Shown: positions 45,963 to 56,800 of the stretch, in pieces | Layout of the letters: every line of letters begins with the position of its first letter | How positions within the stretch are numbered: position 1 is the first letter of the stretch | Assembly: GCA_016932575.1 (NCBI GenBank) | Contig: JAFGCO010000056.1 | Coordinates: 62,001 to 126,000 of the forward strand | Direction: 5' to 3' | Length of the DNA: 64,000 nucleotides | From: a bacterium | GTDB lineage: Bacteria > Zhuqueibacterota > QNDG01 > JAFGCO01 | Notes under the pieces: model-generated | Told to the model about the DNA's origin: nothing | The model's database searches: none | The model's input: only the letters and a program-made list of their open reading frames with translations | Program-made: the position numbers and the translations under genes

Positions 45963-46190
45963 AATCCTTTTATAGAACAGTTATCGCCGATTGTCTTTTC
46001 TGATAAATTTTCTTCAGAGCGAATTCTCAATTTTCCTGACAATGAGCGGGACTTGTCGGAAACAGAAACAATCCCGGAAGGCAGAAGATCTGATCCTCTT
46101 TCTCAGCATATAAGAAACAGCAATCCTAATCTTACGCATTTAATTTCTTTAGATGTGATAATTTATTTTGCCTTTCTGGATAACGTTTAA
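45963..46190 (+). pseudogene. Start-less open frame, possible decayed gene
   Basis: A 75-codon frame without ATG at its beginning in a 380-base gap, with protein-like composition (FSSERILNFPDNERDLSET and SNPNLTHLISLDVIIYFAFL). No family recognised; may be chance. The gap 45884-46262 holds nothing else that I can support. Confidence 0.18.
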
Positions 46191-46355
46191 CATGAATAGG
46201 GGGAATAAAATCATGAGTATTCATGTCTAACGATACAGATAAATTGAAAGCTTGAAAGCAAAATGAGCATACAAAACCTTTCCTCTTCTTTCAAGGCAGC
46301 GGGCATTCAAAACAGAATGCCGGCTGCTTCAGCATCCAAGTATAAGAACATTGTA

Positions 46356-47270
46356 ATGAAAAATGGTATAATTATATTGTTGCTATTCATCGTTTTAACG
46401 AGCTGGTTTACAGGATGCCGGAGGCACGAACAGTTAGCCGCCTGGCAAAGCCGGGATATTTCTATCAACGGAAAAATAACGGAATGGACAGGTTTTCTTA
46501 CATTGGTCAAGTATTCCGATGAGGATCAGATCGTGAGACACGCAGTTCGCTTTATCATCATGTTTGGCCTGTTGATCCTGGCTCATTATTCAAAAGGCCT
46601 GCTTTCCGGAAAAGCCGTTCTCGCTTACGATCCTGTAAAATTGCCTGAATCAGACGAGGCTTATGTTGACATAAGATTAAAGTGGACGATTGTACTGAAG
46701 CCCGCCGTAAGAAAGAATAGACCTCTGTTTATTTTATCAGGGCCTCCCAAAGGAGGACATGGCTCTGATTTCCCTTTGTCGGTTGCCGCTACACTTATGC
46801 GCGTCCAGGTCATTGAAGCCGGGTTTTCCCATTATGCTGAAGCAATTAATATGAATCAGGAACAGGCAGCGGATTTTCAGAAGGCCTGCCGTCAGCAGCA
46901 CGAATTGGATAAGTATTTGCTTATCGAAGCATTGCTTCAAACACGAATGGCTGATAACTATCTGGATCTGGACAGATGGACCATTTTCATCGAAGATGAT
47001 ACCGTCAATCAGAATGTTCCGAAAAAAATTGTGAAATTGGCCCGTTCCTCTGTCATCACTCAAGAAATGATGGAAGTTCCAAATCAAAAACAACAAACGC
47101 CTTTTGAATGGACACATCACCGGAAAACCGTACTTCTCTACTTCTCAAGAAAGGATTATTATGGTAAACCGGTCCTTCATGATGATCTGAAAACGTTGAA
47201 ACTGGTTTTTCTCTTGGAAAAAGGCGGAACCGGCAGGGCCGAAGGCAGCTGGATTTTTAAATCAGATTGA
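46356..47270 (+). CDS. Hypothetical lipoprotein
   Basis: About 304 residues from the chosen ATG, which begins a lipoprotein signal (MKNGIIILLLFIVLTSWFTGC, split as NGIIILLLFIVL and SWFTGC). It is followed by an INGKITEW segment that recalls carbohydrate-binding-like domains of hypothetical FCB proteins, and a second hydrophobic stretch (VRFIIMFGLLILAHY) that is odd for an exported protein. The C-terminal strands (KTVLLYFSRKDYYGKPV, KLVFLLEKGGTGRAEG) look beta-rich. An upstream ATG adds 31 unhelpful residues. Function unknown. Confidence 0.55.
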   Translation: MKNGIIILLLFIVLTSWFTGCRRHEQLAAWQSRDISINGKITEWTGFLTLVKYSDEDQIVRHAVRFIIMFGLLILAHYSKGLLSGKAVLAYDPVKLPESDEAYVDIRLKWTIVLKPAVRKNRPLFILSGPPKGGHGSDFPLSVAATLMRVQVIEAGFSHYAEAINMNQEQAADFQKACRQQHELDKYLLIEALLQTRMADNYLDLDRWTIFIEDDTVNQNVPKKIVKLARSSVITQEMMEVPNQKQQTPFEWTHHRKTVLLYFSRKDYYGKPVLHDDLKTLKLVFLLEKGGTGRAEGSWIFKSD

Positions 47271-47506
47271 AAATATAAACCATGTCATATTTTGCAGAAA
47301 GCATAGGGTATAAAACAAATTTTCTTCTGTTTAAAAATATCACTCCTCTTTCAATCATTTATTCTGTTTTTACTATAGTCCCATTAATGGATCTCCACAC
47401 CATTTTCCACTTGCAATTTCTGTTTGAATCGATTATATTCTAAGCCTTTTAAAGGAGTAACATCCTCGAACAGATATTTTAAGGTGTAGAAAGTATAGGA
47501 AAATAT

Positions 47507-49591
47507 ATGGCTCGTGAACTGGAAAAAATGAGAAACATTGGAATCAGTGCGCATATTGATTCCGGAAAAACAACGTTGACCGAACGGATTCTATTTTATA
47601 CACAAAAAATTCACGCCATCCATGAGGTCCGCGGAAAAGATGGTGTCGGTGCTACCATGGACTCAATGGAGCTGGAAAAGGAACGCGGTATTACCATTGC
47701 CTCTGCCGCAACCAATGTCAACTGGAAAAATTACGAAATCAACATTATCGACACCCCAGGCCATGTGGATTTTACTGTTGAAGTGGAGCGGGCGCTCCGC
47801 GTTCTGGATGGAGCGATCCTGGTGCTCTGTGCAACAGGTGGTGTTCAATCCCAGTCGATCACTGTGGACCGTCAGATGAACCGGTACAATGTGCCGCGTC
47901 TGGCTTTTGTTAACAAGTGCGACCGAATGGGTGCGGATCCTGAAAAGGTCACAGAACAGCTCAGAGATAAGCTGAACCACAATTCAGTTTTGATGCAGCT
48001 GCCTGTAGGGCTTGAGGATAAATTTCAGGGCATCATCGACTTAATTTCCATGAAAGTCCTGTATTTTGACGGAACCAATGGAGAAAAGATCCGTATTGAA
48101 GACATCCCGCCTGCCTATCAGGATAAGGCGATGGAAAAACGTGACCTGATGCTGGATAATGTATCTATGTTTGACGATGAATTGATGGAAGCCTATCTGG
48201 AAGATAACGTTACTGAAGACATGATTCATCGGGCAGTACGAAAAGGTGTATTAAGCCTGGGATTAACTCCCGTATTTATTGGCTCTGCAGTGAAAAACAA
48301 AGGTGTGCAGCCTCTCATGGATGCGCTTGTTCAATACCTCCCTTCTCCAAATCAGATTAGCAATAAAGCCCTTGACCTGGATAATGATGAGACTGAAGTC
48401 ACACTTTCCACAGATTCGGATAAACCTCTGGTTATGCTGGCATTCAAACTCGATGACACGCAATTCGGCCAGTTGACCTATGTGCGAATTTATCAGGGGA
48501 AAATTCAAAAAGGCGGTGAAATTATGAATTGCCGCTCAGGAAAAAAGGTACGAGTCGGCCGGTTGATTCGTATGCACGCAAATGAAATGGAAGATATTAC
48601 CCAGGCAGGAGCTGGTGATATTGTCGCGCTTTTTGGTGTGGACTGTGCAAGTGGTGATACATTTACTTCCGGCGATGTCCACTATTCCATGACATCCATG
48701 CATGTGCCCAATCCGGTGATATCGCTGTCCATTATGCCCGAGAATAATAAATCCTCTGAAAACATGAGTAAGGCACTTAACCGGTTCACAAAAGAGGATC
48801 CGACATTTCAAACTTATGTCGATCCCGAAACCAACGAAACGATCATCAAAGGGATGGGTGAATTGCATCTGGATGTGTATATTGAACGAATGCGACGGGA
48901 ATATAAAGTGGCACTCGAAACCGGTGTTCCTCAGGTGGCATACAGGGAAAGCATTTCACAAAAATCAGACTTCGACTATACACACAAGAAACAGACTGGT
49001 GGTGCGGGACAATTTGGCAAAGTGATCGGAAGCATTGAACCCTGTCATGATGAAGACTTTGTATTCGAGGAAAAGGTCAAGGGAGGCAATATTCCCAATG
49101 AATATATTCCCTCGTGTGAAAAGGGATTCAGAAATTGCCTCTCCAAAGGCGACCTTATCGGATTTCCCATTGTGGGGATTAAGGTAACACTCACTGACGG
49201 AAGCTACCATTCTGTTGACAGCTCAGATACAGCATTCCAGCAAGCGGCCATTGGTGCGTTTCGTAGTATCTATCATAAATGCAAACCAATCATACTCGAA
49301 CCGATCATGAGAGTGGCTGTAGAGGGACCATCGGAATTTCAGGGAGGGATTCTGGCAACACTGAACCAGCGCCGGGGTATGATTCAAAGCGCCACTGAAG
49401 ACCGTAATTTTACGGTTATTGAAGCTGAAGTACCGCTGGCCGAGATGTTCGGATATTCCACTGTGCTTCGCTCGTCCACACAGGGAAAGGCAGAATTTAC
49501 GATGGAATTTGCCACCTATAGAAAAGTCCCTGAATCAATAGCAGAAGAATTGAAAAATAGATATCAAGAAAAAGCCAAAGAAAAAAAATGA
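47507..49591 (+). CDS. fusA: Elongation factor G, mitochondrial/spirochaete-like (spdEFG1) type
   Basis: Ribosomal translocase of 694 residues. G1 reads AHIDSGKTT rather than the AHIDAGKTT of common bacterial EF-G. G2/switch region: [20 protein letters not shown]3: [11 protein letters not shown]4: NKCDRMG. Also GGVQSQS; domain [14 protein letters not shown]; domain [10 protein letters not shown]. The IDSGKT and GVQSQS variants are those of the EF-G1 subfamily shared by mitochondria, spirochaetes, planctomycetes and deltaproteobacteria, in which a second EF-G usually performs ribosome recycling. AGGAAAATAT precedes ATG. Not in a str operon: no rpsL, rpsG or tuf beside it. Confidence 0.95.
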   Translation: MARELEKMRNIGISAHIDSGKTTLTERILFYTQKIHAIHEVRGKDGVGATMDSMELEKERGITIASAATNVNWKNYEINIIDTPGHVDFTVEVERALRVLDGAILVLCATGGVQSQSITVDRQMNRYNVPRLAFVNKCDRMGADPEKVTEQLRDKLNHNSVLMQLPVGLEDKFQGIIDLISMKVLYFDGTNGEKIRIEDIPPAYQDKAMEKRDLMLDNVSMFDDELMEAYLEDNVTEDMIHRAVRKGVLSLGLTPVFIGSAVKNKGVQPLMDALVQYLPSPNQISNKALDLDNDETEVTLSTDSDKPLVMLAFKLDDTQFGQLTYVRIYQGKIQKGGEIMNCRSGKKVRVGRLIRMHANEMEDITQAGAGDIVALFGVDCASGDTFTSGDVHYSMTSMHVPNPVISLSIMPENNKSSENMSKALNRFTKEDPTFQTYVDPETNETIIKGMGELHLDVYIERMRREYKVALETGVPQVAYRESISQKSDFDYTHKKQTGGAGQFGKVIGSIEPCHDEDFVFEEKVKGGNIPNEYIPSCEKGFRNCLSKGDLIGFPIVGIKVTLTDGSYHSVDSSDTAFQQAAIGAFRSIYHKCKPIILEPIMRVAVEGPSEFQGGILATLNQRRGMIQSATEDRNFTVIEAEVPLAEMFGYSTVLRSSTQGKAEFTMEFATYRKVPESIAEELKNRYQEKAKEKK

Positions 49592-49600
49592 GGAAACCCC

Positions 49601-50308
49601 ATGTTAAAAGAAGAATTAATAAAACGCAGTCCGGTTCGTGTGCTTGAAAAGAGTATTCATGGAGGATTGGGATCCGGTAACTTAGGGGTGATCACTGCAA
49701 GAAAGGGCGTTGGAAAAACAGCCTGCCTGGCCCATCTGGCAATTGATAAAATGATGCGCGGTCAGAATGTGCTTCACATTTCATTTACGGATGATCCGCA
49801 TCATGTTGAAAACTGGTATCGCCAACTTTTTGATGAACTGACCCGTCACTATCAGCTGGAAAATGCCTATGATGTATTTGAAGAAATCAAGTGTCACCGT
49901 CTTATTATCAATTTTAAAACCGAAGTCACATTCGATCATATAAGGAAAATGATTCGTGAAATCGAAGGCGGATCTGATTTTATACCGGATATCATCATAG
50001 TAGATGGCAGGGATTTCGAAAACTTATCTGTGGAAATTTTGTCCGGATGGAAAGAATTTTCAAAAAATCAAAACGCCGCCATATGGTTTGCGGCTGTGCT
50101 TCACCGTGAAAACCTGCAATGTAATGATCGTGGAATTCCTTCACCTGTCAATCGTTTTGAGGACTTATTTTCCGTTATTATCATGCTTGAACCCGTGCAC
50201 GACTATATTGACATGAAACTGTTGAAAGATCACGATTCAAAAAACCTTGAAAAACTCCGGCTGAAACTGGATTTCCATACTATGCTGATTTCTAACCATC
50301 GTATATAG
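49601..50308 (+). CDS. RecA-superfamily P-loop ATPase of unknown function
   Basis: 235 residues. Walker A ARKGVGKTACLAHLA near residue 33; Walker B-like DIIIVDGRDF near 130; ISFTDDPHHVENWYRQLFDEL after strand 2. It has the KaiC/DnaB-like arrangement of an ATPase core without an added domain. It lies nine bases after fusA with GAGGAAA upstream and is followed by a terminator, so it belongs to the fusA transcript. Proteins of this kind are annotated as cytoplasmic ATPases in deltaproteobacteria and others; role unknown. Confidence 0.75.
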   Translation: MLKEELIKRSPVRVLEKSIHGGLGSGNLGVITARKGVGKTACLAHLAIDKMMRGQNVLHISFTDDPHHVENWYRQLFDELTRHYQLENAYDVFEEIKCHRLIINFKTEVTFDHIRKMIREIEGGSDFIPDIIIVDGRDFENLSVEILSGWKEFSKNQNAAIWFAAVLHRENLQCNDRGIPSPVNRFEDLFSVIIMLEPVHDYIDMKLLKDHDSKNLEKLRLKLDFHTMLISNHRI

Positions 50309-50328
50309 TGTAATGATGACTTTCATAT

Positions 50329-50367
50329 GAAAAAATCCGACGGATTTGTCCGCCGGATTTTTTTTAT
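50329..50367 (+). terminator. Intrinsic terminator after fusA-ATPase
   Basis: AATCCGACGGA and TCCGCCGGATT arms (one mismatch) around TTTG, followed by T8. The A-run before it makes it possibly bidirectional. The blaI-like promoter begins directly after. Confidence 0.85.
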
Positions 50368-50374
50368 AAAAAGC

Positions 50375-50403
50375 TTGACAGCCTCTTATATATATCGTAT
50401 ATT
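50375..50403 (+). promoter_or_regulatory. Promoter of the BlaI/BlaR-like operon
   Basis: TTGACA, a 17-base spacer and TATATT, close to sigma-70 consensus, 45 bases before the blaI-like gene. Confidence 0.85.
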
Positions 50404-50420
50404 TACTATTGTTATAGTAA
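50403..50420. promoter_or_regulatory. Putative BlaI-type operator
   Basis: Perfect inverted repeat TTACTAT-TGTT-ATAGTAA overlapping the last base of the -10 box and the transcription start. This is the position and dyad size (18 bp) expected for the site of the winged-helix repressor encoded next. The BlaI/MecI consensus (TACA..TGTA core) differs in sequence, so the link is inference from location. Confidence 0.6.
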
Positions 50421-50447
50421 TTCAATGATTTTTATAGGAGCTTTATT

Positions 50448-50843
50448 ATGTCTAATAATCGTAACCTGACACCTGTCGAATGGGAAATCATGGACGCAAT
50501 TTGGAACCTCGGCGATACTCCATCTGTAAGGGATGTGATGAACCGCGCCTATCCGAATGGCGAAAAAGCTTACACAACAATTCAAACTATCATGAATACT
50601 TTGGAGAAGAAAAAATATCTGAAACGAAGAAAAATTGGTATGGTTAATTTTTATACACCTGTACGCTCACGCCAGCAAACGGTTAAAACTGAAACATCAG
50701 AACTGGTCTCCCGTCTTTTTCATGATTCGCTTCCTGCATTTGCTGATTTTTTATTGGATTCGGATAATATCAGCCTTGAAGAAATTGAGCAAATCAAAGC
50801 CATGATTGAAAAAAAAGAAAATGAATTGAGGAGTGAGTCATGA
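50448..50843 (+). CDS. BlaI/MecI/CopY-family transcriptional repressor
   Basis: 131 residues. Winged-helix N-terminal half: LTPVEWEIMDAIWNLGDTPS, VRDVMNRAY, YTTIQTIMNTLEKKKYLKR, GMVNFYTPV. The C-terminal dimerisation half follows (LVSRLFHDSLPAFADFLLD, ISLEEIEQIKAMIEKKE). AGGAG lies six bases before ATG. It overlaps the M56 sensor gene by ATGA. In the family, the sensor protease triggers removal of this repressor; here no beta-lactamase gene is nearby, so the pair probably controls its own operon in response to an envelope signal. Confidence 0.93.
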   Translation: MSNNRNLTPVEWEIMDAIWNLGDTPSVRDVMNRAYPNGEKAYTTIQTIMNTLEKKKYLKRRKIGMVNFYTPVRSRQQTVKTETSELVSRLFHDSLPAFADFLLDSDNISLEEIEQIKAMIEKKENELRSES

Positions 50844-52750
50844 TTACCTGGATTCATCATACAGCCGACATATGGTCGGAATACGCTTTATGGATCATCG
50901 TACAGAACACCATTTTTCTGCTTTTGATATTCGGCATCCTGCGATTTATAAAAACCTGTACGGCCAATCTGAAATACTGGATCGGTATATTGGCACTTGT
51001 TAAATGTGTTTTACCTCCGTTCCTGCCGGCCACGTTCCTTCGTGAAACTGTCGAATCCGCCGGTACAGCCCGGATTCATGCATTTCCGATAGTAACCGCT
51101 GTTTCTGATGAGTCTTCAGTTATTTTATTTTCGGTGTCGAAATTATTGTTTATCGGATGGGTATTTTTATCGATCATTATATTGATTATTCCGGCTGTAA
51201 ATACACTTCACCTGCATTTCAGGCTCAGACACGCTCTGCCGCTCGGTTTGACGAATGATTCCGTATCCGTGCCTGTTTATACAACTGATAAAATTCTGGT
51301 ACCGATGAACCTGGGATTTTTCAAACCTAGAATTTACATGCCTGAACAATGGACCCAATGGTCTTTCGATTGCCGTACCATGATTTTACGCCATGAAATG
51401 GCCCATGTGCACAGAAAAGACACCTGGTTCCGGCTCCTGCAAATGATCGTGCAGGCATTGTACGCCTTTCATCCGCTGATATGGATTCTCAACCGAAAAA
51501 TTGAGGAATACCGTGAAATGGCCTGTGACGATGTGTCGGTCGGCCCGTATCGCACTTGTTCTGTGGAATATGCCAGAGTTCTGGTTCGGATCGCCGAGGA
51601 TTTAAAACATGTCCAGCTGGGCTATGTCTCGGCCTCCGCACTGATCAGGCAGAGGAATGAACTTTTGAACCGGGTTCAATATCAGCTGGAGGGATCCATG
51701 AAAAAGCTTTCACGCTTGAAAACCGCTTTGATAATTGGATTAATTTTGGCCTGCAGTGTGCCTTTGTCGTGGACGAAAAGCCGGAACGAAATAAAACCCA
51801 CATCCAATACTGAAATACTTACGGGCGCCACGATTAAGGGAATTGTCAAAGGCAAGGATGGGAATTTTCTGAAAAATGCCACTGTCCGTCTGAAAGATAC
51901 ATCTATCTCTGCGACAACCAATGCATCCGGCGCGTTTGAAATGAATCATATACCCAAGGGCAAATACCAGTTGCAGATTCTTACACAGGACAAATTGCTC
52001 TATAATTACTCTTTTAAAGTCATGAATATCACAGACACCTATACTCTTCAGTTTAAATTGGGGGATAACGAATTCACCAATGCAACAGGCATTTTCGGTC
52101 CAAAACAGAAAGCTGGCAAAATCTCTGGAAACATTACCGATACAGAAACCGGTTTGCCGCTGGTTGGAGCCAATGTAGTGCTGGAAGGCACCGACAGGGG
52201 CGCTGCCACAGATGAAAACGGAAATTATTTCATTCCCAATGTTGAACCCGGAAAGTACAACTTAAAATTGAGTATGATGGGATATGGTTCCATTTGCATT
52301 AAAGATGTTGAGGTCACGCAGGGCACCTCTTTAAAAACGCCCATGCAATTAAAACCGCAGGTCATTGCTTTCAACACACTCAAAGCACCGCTCGAAACAG
52401 AAGCCGAAAACGCACTTCGCATGGTTCCAACTGACTCCGATGAAAAAATTACATTCGTTGCATATGATACACCGCCTTTTCCGCTGGGAGGTTTTGAAGG
52501 GATACAAAAAAATTTGGTATATCCAGAGATAGCCAGAAAAGCCGGTATTGAAGGAAGGGTAACCGTTCAGGCAAAGATTGATGTCGATGGCACTGTTATT
52601 CAAACCAAAGTGGTTCAATCACTGGGATCAAATGGTTGTGATGAATCCGCAATCAATGCAGTGAAAGCTGTTCAATGGAAACCGGCCATGCAGCGGGGCA
52701 ATCCGGTTGCCGTATGGATTGCGGTACCGATCGAGTTCAGTTTGGAATAA
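50840..52750 (+). CDS. BlaR1/M56-family membrane peptidase fused to carboxypeptidase-regulatory and TonB domains
   Basis: 636 residues. Membrane helices occur near residues 16-36, 44-62, 95-120 and 285-305. The M56 zinc protease core has HEMAH at 185-189 and the third ligand in EMACDD near 226, so it should be active. After the fourth helix, instead of a penicillin-binding sensor, come two carboxypeptidase-regulatory-like beta domains (~325-400, TIKGIVKGKDGNFLKNATV; ~425-505, ISGNITDTETGLPLVGANV) and a TonB C-terminal domain (~550-636: YPEIARKAGIEGRVTVQAKI, NAVKAVQWKPAMQRGNPV). It likely spans to the outer membrane like TonB while signalling to the BlaI-like repressor. Confidence 0.92.
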   Translation: MITWIHHTADIWSEYALWIIVQNTIFLLLIFGILRFIKTCTANLKYWIGILALVKCVLPPFLPATFLRETVESAGTARIHAFPIVTAVSDESSVILFSVSKLLFIGWVFLSIIILIIPAVNTLHLHFRLRHALPLGLTNDSVSVPVYTTDKILVPMNLGFFKPRIYMPEQWTQWSFDCRTMILRHEMAHVHRKDTWFRLLQMIVQALYAFHPLIWILNRKIEEYREMACDDVSVGPYRTCSVEYARVLVRIAEDLKHVQLGYVSASALIRQRNELLNRVQYQLEGSMKKLSRLKTALIIGLILACSVPLSWTKSRNEIKPTSNTEILTGATIKGIVKGKDGNFLKNATVRLKDTSISATTNASGAFEMNHIPKGKYQLQILTQDKLLYNYSFKVMNITDTYTLQFKLGDNEFTNATGIFGPKQKAGKISGNITDTETGLPLVGANVVLEGTDRGAATDENGNYFIPNVEPGKYNLKLSMMGYGSICIKDVEVTQGTSLKTPMQLKPQVIAFNTLKAPLETEAENALRMVPTDSDEKITFVAYDTPPFPLGGFEGIQKNLVYPEIARKAGIEGRVTVQAKIDVDGTVIQTKVVQSLGSNGCDESAINAVKAVQWKPAMQRGNPVAVWIAVPIEFSLE

Positions 52751-52967
52751 TTCCTTCAATGAAACGGCCGTATCCCATGGGATAGAGATCATTTAAATTA
52801 ATAGACTTTGATAAATATTGATATTCATCGCTATTTTGTCATTCCCGCAATTTTTTAGCGGAAATCCAGATATTGAAGGTTTACACCATGGGATATTTTA
52901 ACTGTCCCGCGGGGCAAAGAGTGGTTCCCCAACAGGAACATTCGGGAAAGACACTTTTAACTTTTAT

Positions 52968-53005
52968 TAAAAAAGGTTATACACCTTCGCAAGGTCTTTT
53001 TAATA
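52968..53005. terminator. Terminator after the M56-TonB gene, probably bidirectional
   Basis: Inner hairpin ACCTT-CGC-AAGGT flanked by ATTAAAAAAG and CTTTTTAAT, giving U tracts on both strands. It would end both this plus-strand operon and the convergent B3/B4 gene. Within 52751-52967 the only other feature is a REP-like scrap near 52840 (TCATTCCCGC..GCGGAAATCC). Confidence 0.7.
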
Positions 53006-53084
53006 GATTTTAACTTAGTATTAACAAAAACAGATGGACTGTTTTTTTATTAGAATGGACAATTTAGAAAATACCAAAGACTGA

Positions 53085-53735
53085 TTAAATCATCCCATTG
53101 CCTACCACATATCCTCCACAGAATTTTTGGATTCTCTGCATTAAATTTTCAAGATGACCCTGTAATTTTAATTCGGGATAATCAGCAGGAGCAAAGATAA
53201 TAAAAATGGCATGAATGGTTGTAACTGACACAGCTGTGCGCCTGGAATCCGTCATTGGAGATCCGAATGCACCTTCATCATCGGTCAGGCAATATCGTTT
53301 TTCCAGATTAAGAAAAGAACCGTTCAATGCTTCATATCGATCCTTCGTCAAGCCCCTTCGTATGCATACAGCTCCCCGGAGTTTATCCGCGTCATACACA
53401 CAGATCGGCAGCAGAAAATCCATTGAACACCAGTTGCCGACATCCACCAATGTATTCACTGAAGGAAGAGAATAATTTTTCAAGGCCCTTTTCAGCAGAG
53501 CTTCCGAAGAAGGACGGCGCTTTGTCGGATCGATCCCCATGGCGTGAAATAACTGGCGTGCATACGTGGTACCTTCAATTGTCCCGGCCGAAGCATCTGG
53601 ATAATTTTCCCGAAAGGCAGCCGCGCATTTTTCCAGTTCTTCATAGGCAGATTCGGATTTTGAAATTTGAATCCCCTCCGCCTCAATCCATCCGATCCGG
53701 GCTGGCAGCGATTCTTCTTTCTCAATCTGAATCAT
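53085..53735 (-). CDS. B3/B4 tRNA-binding domain protein (PheT editing-domain homologue)
   Basis: 216 residues consisting of the B3/B4 fold found in phenylalanyl-tRNA synthetase beta, here free-standing. Core motifs: ARQLFHAMGIDPTKRRPSSEALLKRAL, represented by GIDPTKRRPSSEAL, then NTLVDVGNWCSMDFLLPICVYDADK-type (VDVGNWCSMDFLLPICVYD) and a late SRRTAVSVTT segment. Free-standing forms are widespread and thought to act on mischarged tRNA or free amino acids, without firm proof for this clade. Stands alone; convergent with the M56-TonB gene. Confidence 0.88.
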   Translation of the reverse strand: MIQIEKEESLPARIGWIEAEGIQISKSESAYEELEKCAAAFRENYPDASAGTIEGTTYARQLFHAMGIDPTKRRPSSEALLKRALKNYSLPSVNTLVDVGNWCSMDFLLPICVYDADKLRGAVCIRRGLTKDRYEALNGSFLNLEKRYCLTDDEGAFGSPMTDSRRTAVSVTTIHAIFIIFAPADYPELKLQGHLENLMQRIQKFCGGYVVGNGMI

Positions 53736-53813
53736 GATAATTCATTATCCGATAAAAAAAATATCAATTTCCAATTTTCAGATCTCAGAGATGATCATTT
53801 AAATTTTTAATTA

Positions 53814-56800
53814 TCAGTAACTCCCCCCCACTCTGAATCCGAAATAAACACGGGCATCATTACGGTAAATCTTCTGATCGGGAATCCGGGACATAGGCCA
53901 GGCCGTGATGAAATATGCAGTGGCAGGAATTCGGTAAAAATGAGCCATGGACATCCGTAATTCAAAACCCACATCACTCAGCCATCGCTTCTTTTTCAAA
54001 ATGTCATTATCCAATATCCTGTCATTCCAGACAGTTCCTGCTTCGAAAAATAGAGAGCCGTAGATCCGATCAAAATAAAGATGCATGAATTGTTTTCCAA
54101 TATTACCGAAAATCGGAAAAGTATATTTCAACCGCTGGGAAATGAGTTTACTGCCGTTGCGGGTAAAGTAAGGATACCCCCGTAATGTACCGAATCCACC
54201 AAGATACAGCCGGAGGGGGAAATATCCGTCAATATCGACCAATTCATCCCACGTGGGAATGCGTTGATCTAAAAAGATACCCATGGTTTCCAATCCCAGT
54301 GTGTGCCTGCGAACTGGAAGATCAATCAATTCAATCCAGTTGAAAGCTAACTGGTTGATCGGCACCTTTCTCAAAGACGGGATATTTGGAGGATCTGTTG
54401 CGATATCGGTAGCCTGGAGCGTTATCAAAGAATCTGTCAGCGTCGTATTCAATCGGGAATATGCCAGATAGATAAGGCGAACTCCCCGGGGATTGATGAT
54501 TGCATCCGCGGTCGGTTTTATTTTAAAATACTGCCAATAAAAAGAAAGTTCGTTGCTTTTAAAAAATTTTGTATCAAACAGTGTTCGCCGGCTTTCTTCA
54601 TGATACGGAAATCCTTCAAAAAACAATTCCTTGCTCTGCAGAAAAAATCGGGTTCTGTCATCAAGGATTAAATCTTCAGAAACCACCCAGGCATAATCCC
54701 GCCGCATATATTGAATTCCGGCCTGTTGTCTGCGGCTGATGGGTGCATCCAATCCGGCTCCCCAATACGTAAAGTCATAAGTGGATTTGTATCCCCCTTT
54801 AATTTCCTGTTCAAAATCAATACGCACATTATAAAGAGTATCCAAAGAGCCGTCAGGATAGGTCACCTGGAGGTTGGAAAACTCAGTATCGTTGTATTTG
54901 AAAGACTGGTTATCAAAATCATGAATTACACGTTTCCTGTAAAATCCATACCCCTTAGGCTCCAGTGTTTTATCTTGTGTGAGCAGTGATGGAAGGCGCC
55001 TTTCATAATAACCACTGTACGTATAATTGAGGTCGATATAATCGGAATGCTTTAATGCTCGGCCCACAAGAGCCAGACCCGAAAAATAATCACGGCCAAA
55101 AAGATCGCCAACGGCCACCTGAAGCCCCAAATTTACCGTATTGATGGTGAACCGGTTTCCGATAAAATTCGGGCTGAAACTGATAATCGGCGTCGCTCCA
55201 TAAAGGACAAGGCGTTTGCCACCGCTTCCGACATTATACAACTCCTTGAGAGCCTTTCCCGTATAAATCTGCACATAATCGCGCTGAACATTGTCCCAGG
55301 ATACTTCTTGATTGAACGATTCAGATGAGATCCCGTATATATTGTAATTGGCCGCATGATATCCAGAATATATGATTGTTTTTCCATCCGTTGAAATACT
55401 GGGCCGAAACGCGCCTCCGATGACCGATGTTTTCCGTGAAATCTGACGGCTTTCACAATCATAGGTATATAAATTATAAATGCCATCCATATCCGACGCA
55501 AAAAGAATTCCCGTACCATCCGGCAGCCATACCGGATCCCGCTCATCGGCAATGGAATTGACAAGAATCTGAATGGCAGATGGCTTCATCACAGCAATAC
55601 TGTCAGGAGCGCCAGCCTTGTTTGTATATGAAGGGATGTCAACAGGCAGCATTGCAATGTCACGATCTTCTTTCCTGAATATACTGAAGACGATATGCTT
55701 TCCGTCTGGTGACCAGGATGGAGCATAGATCTGGGTACCGTCATTGTAATGGGTCAGATACCGGATATTCGTCCCGTCGATATTCATCAATCCCAAATTG
55801 GTGGAACCGTCCTGGTTTCGGACAAAGACAATGGATTCGCCATCGGGAGAAACCGCAGGATCTTTTGCACGCAGATTCCGGCTGATACGACGTTCTCTAT
55901 CCTGTTCGATATCATAGATAAACAAATCATTAAAATTTTCTTTACTTCGTACGTAGACAAGTTCTTTTTGATCCGGCGTCCAGGCAACACGGCTGTCCAC
56001 CCGCTTGACCAATGTCTTTACACGGCCCGACTTTCTCTCATACAGTTTTAAATGAGTTAATGCGAATTCATACCCTTCATTGGATATATAGGCAATCTGA
56101 TTTTTATCTGGAGAAATCACCGGATAATAATCCAGATAACCGCCGTCAATGATACACTGACCTTCGACAAATTTATTTGTAAAATCGGTCATTGACAATG
56201 CATTCGGATTATTATGATACAGGGGCCATGGTTCATTCAAGGCTGAGGACATGGCAGAAACCTGCTTTAACCTGTCTTTAGCCAGGTCCTGATAGCTCGT
56301 TGTTGTTGACGCAACCCACTGTTGATACAATTGATCTTCATTGAGTCCCAACACTTTTAACACCGCTTTATTAAAAGCGACAACACCGATATGATCAACA
56401 AGCGCTTCTGCTTTTCCTTCTCCAAATGCCTGATGAATATAATTGACTAGCGCGAACCCCTGATTGTAGATCATTTCTGAGTGTAATCCGCCTTTGGTAA
56501 ACACACCCATTTCATCATAAGACAACAAATCATTTTCAAGTACGGCCATTCGTAAAAGCATATCGCGGTGCGTATCCCAACTTTCATTGTCATTTTGCTG
56601 AGCCTCAAATTGAGCGATACCCTCAGCATACCAGCTGGGTACATTGAGATGGTAAAACGGAATAGAAAAATAATAATCCGGATTCACATTGTACCGTCCG
56701 AAATTCAGCTGAAAATAAGTAAACCATTTTTTCTTTGCCGCCTTAAGAGAAAAAATATGAGCCAGTTCATGGGTCATCACATTTTTTATCCAGTTGCTGG

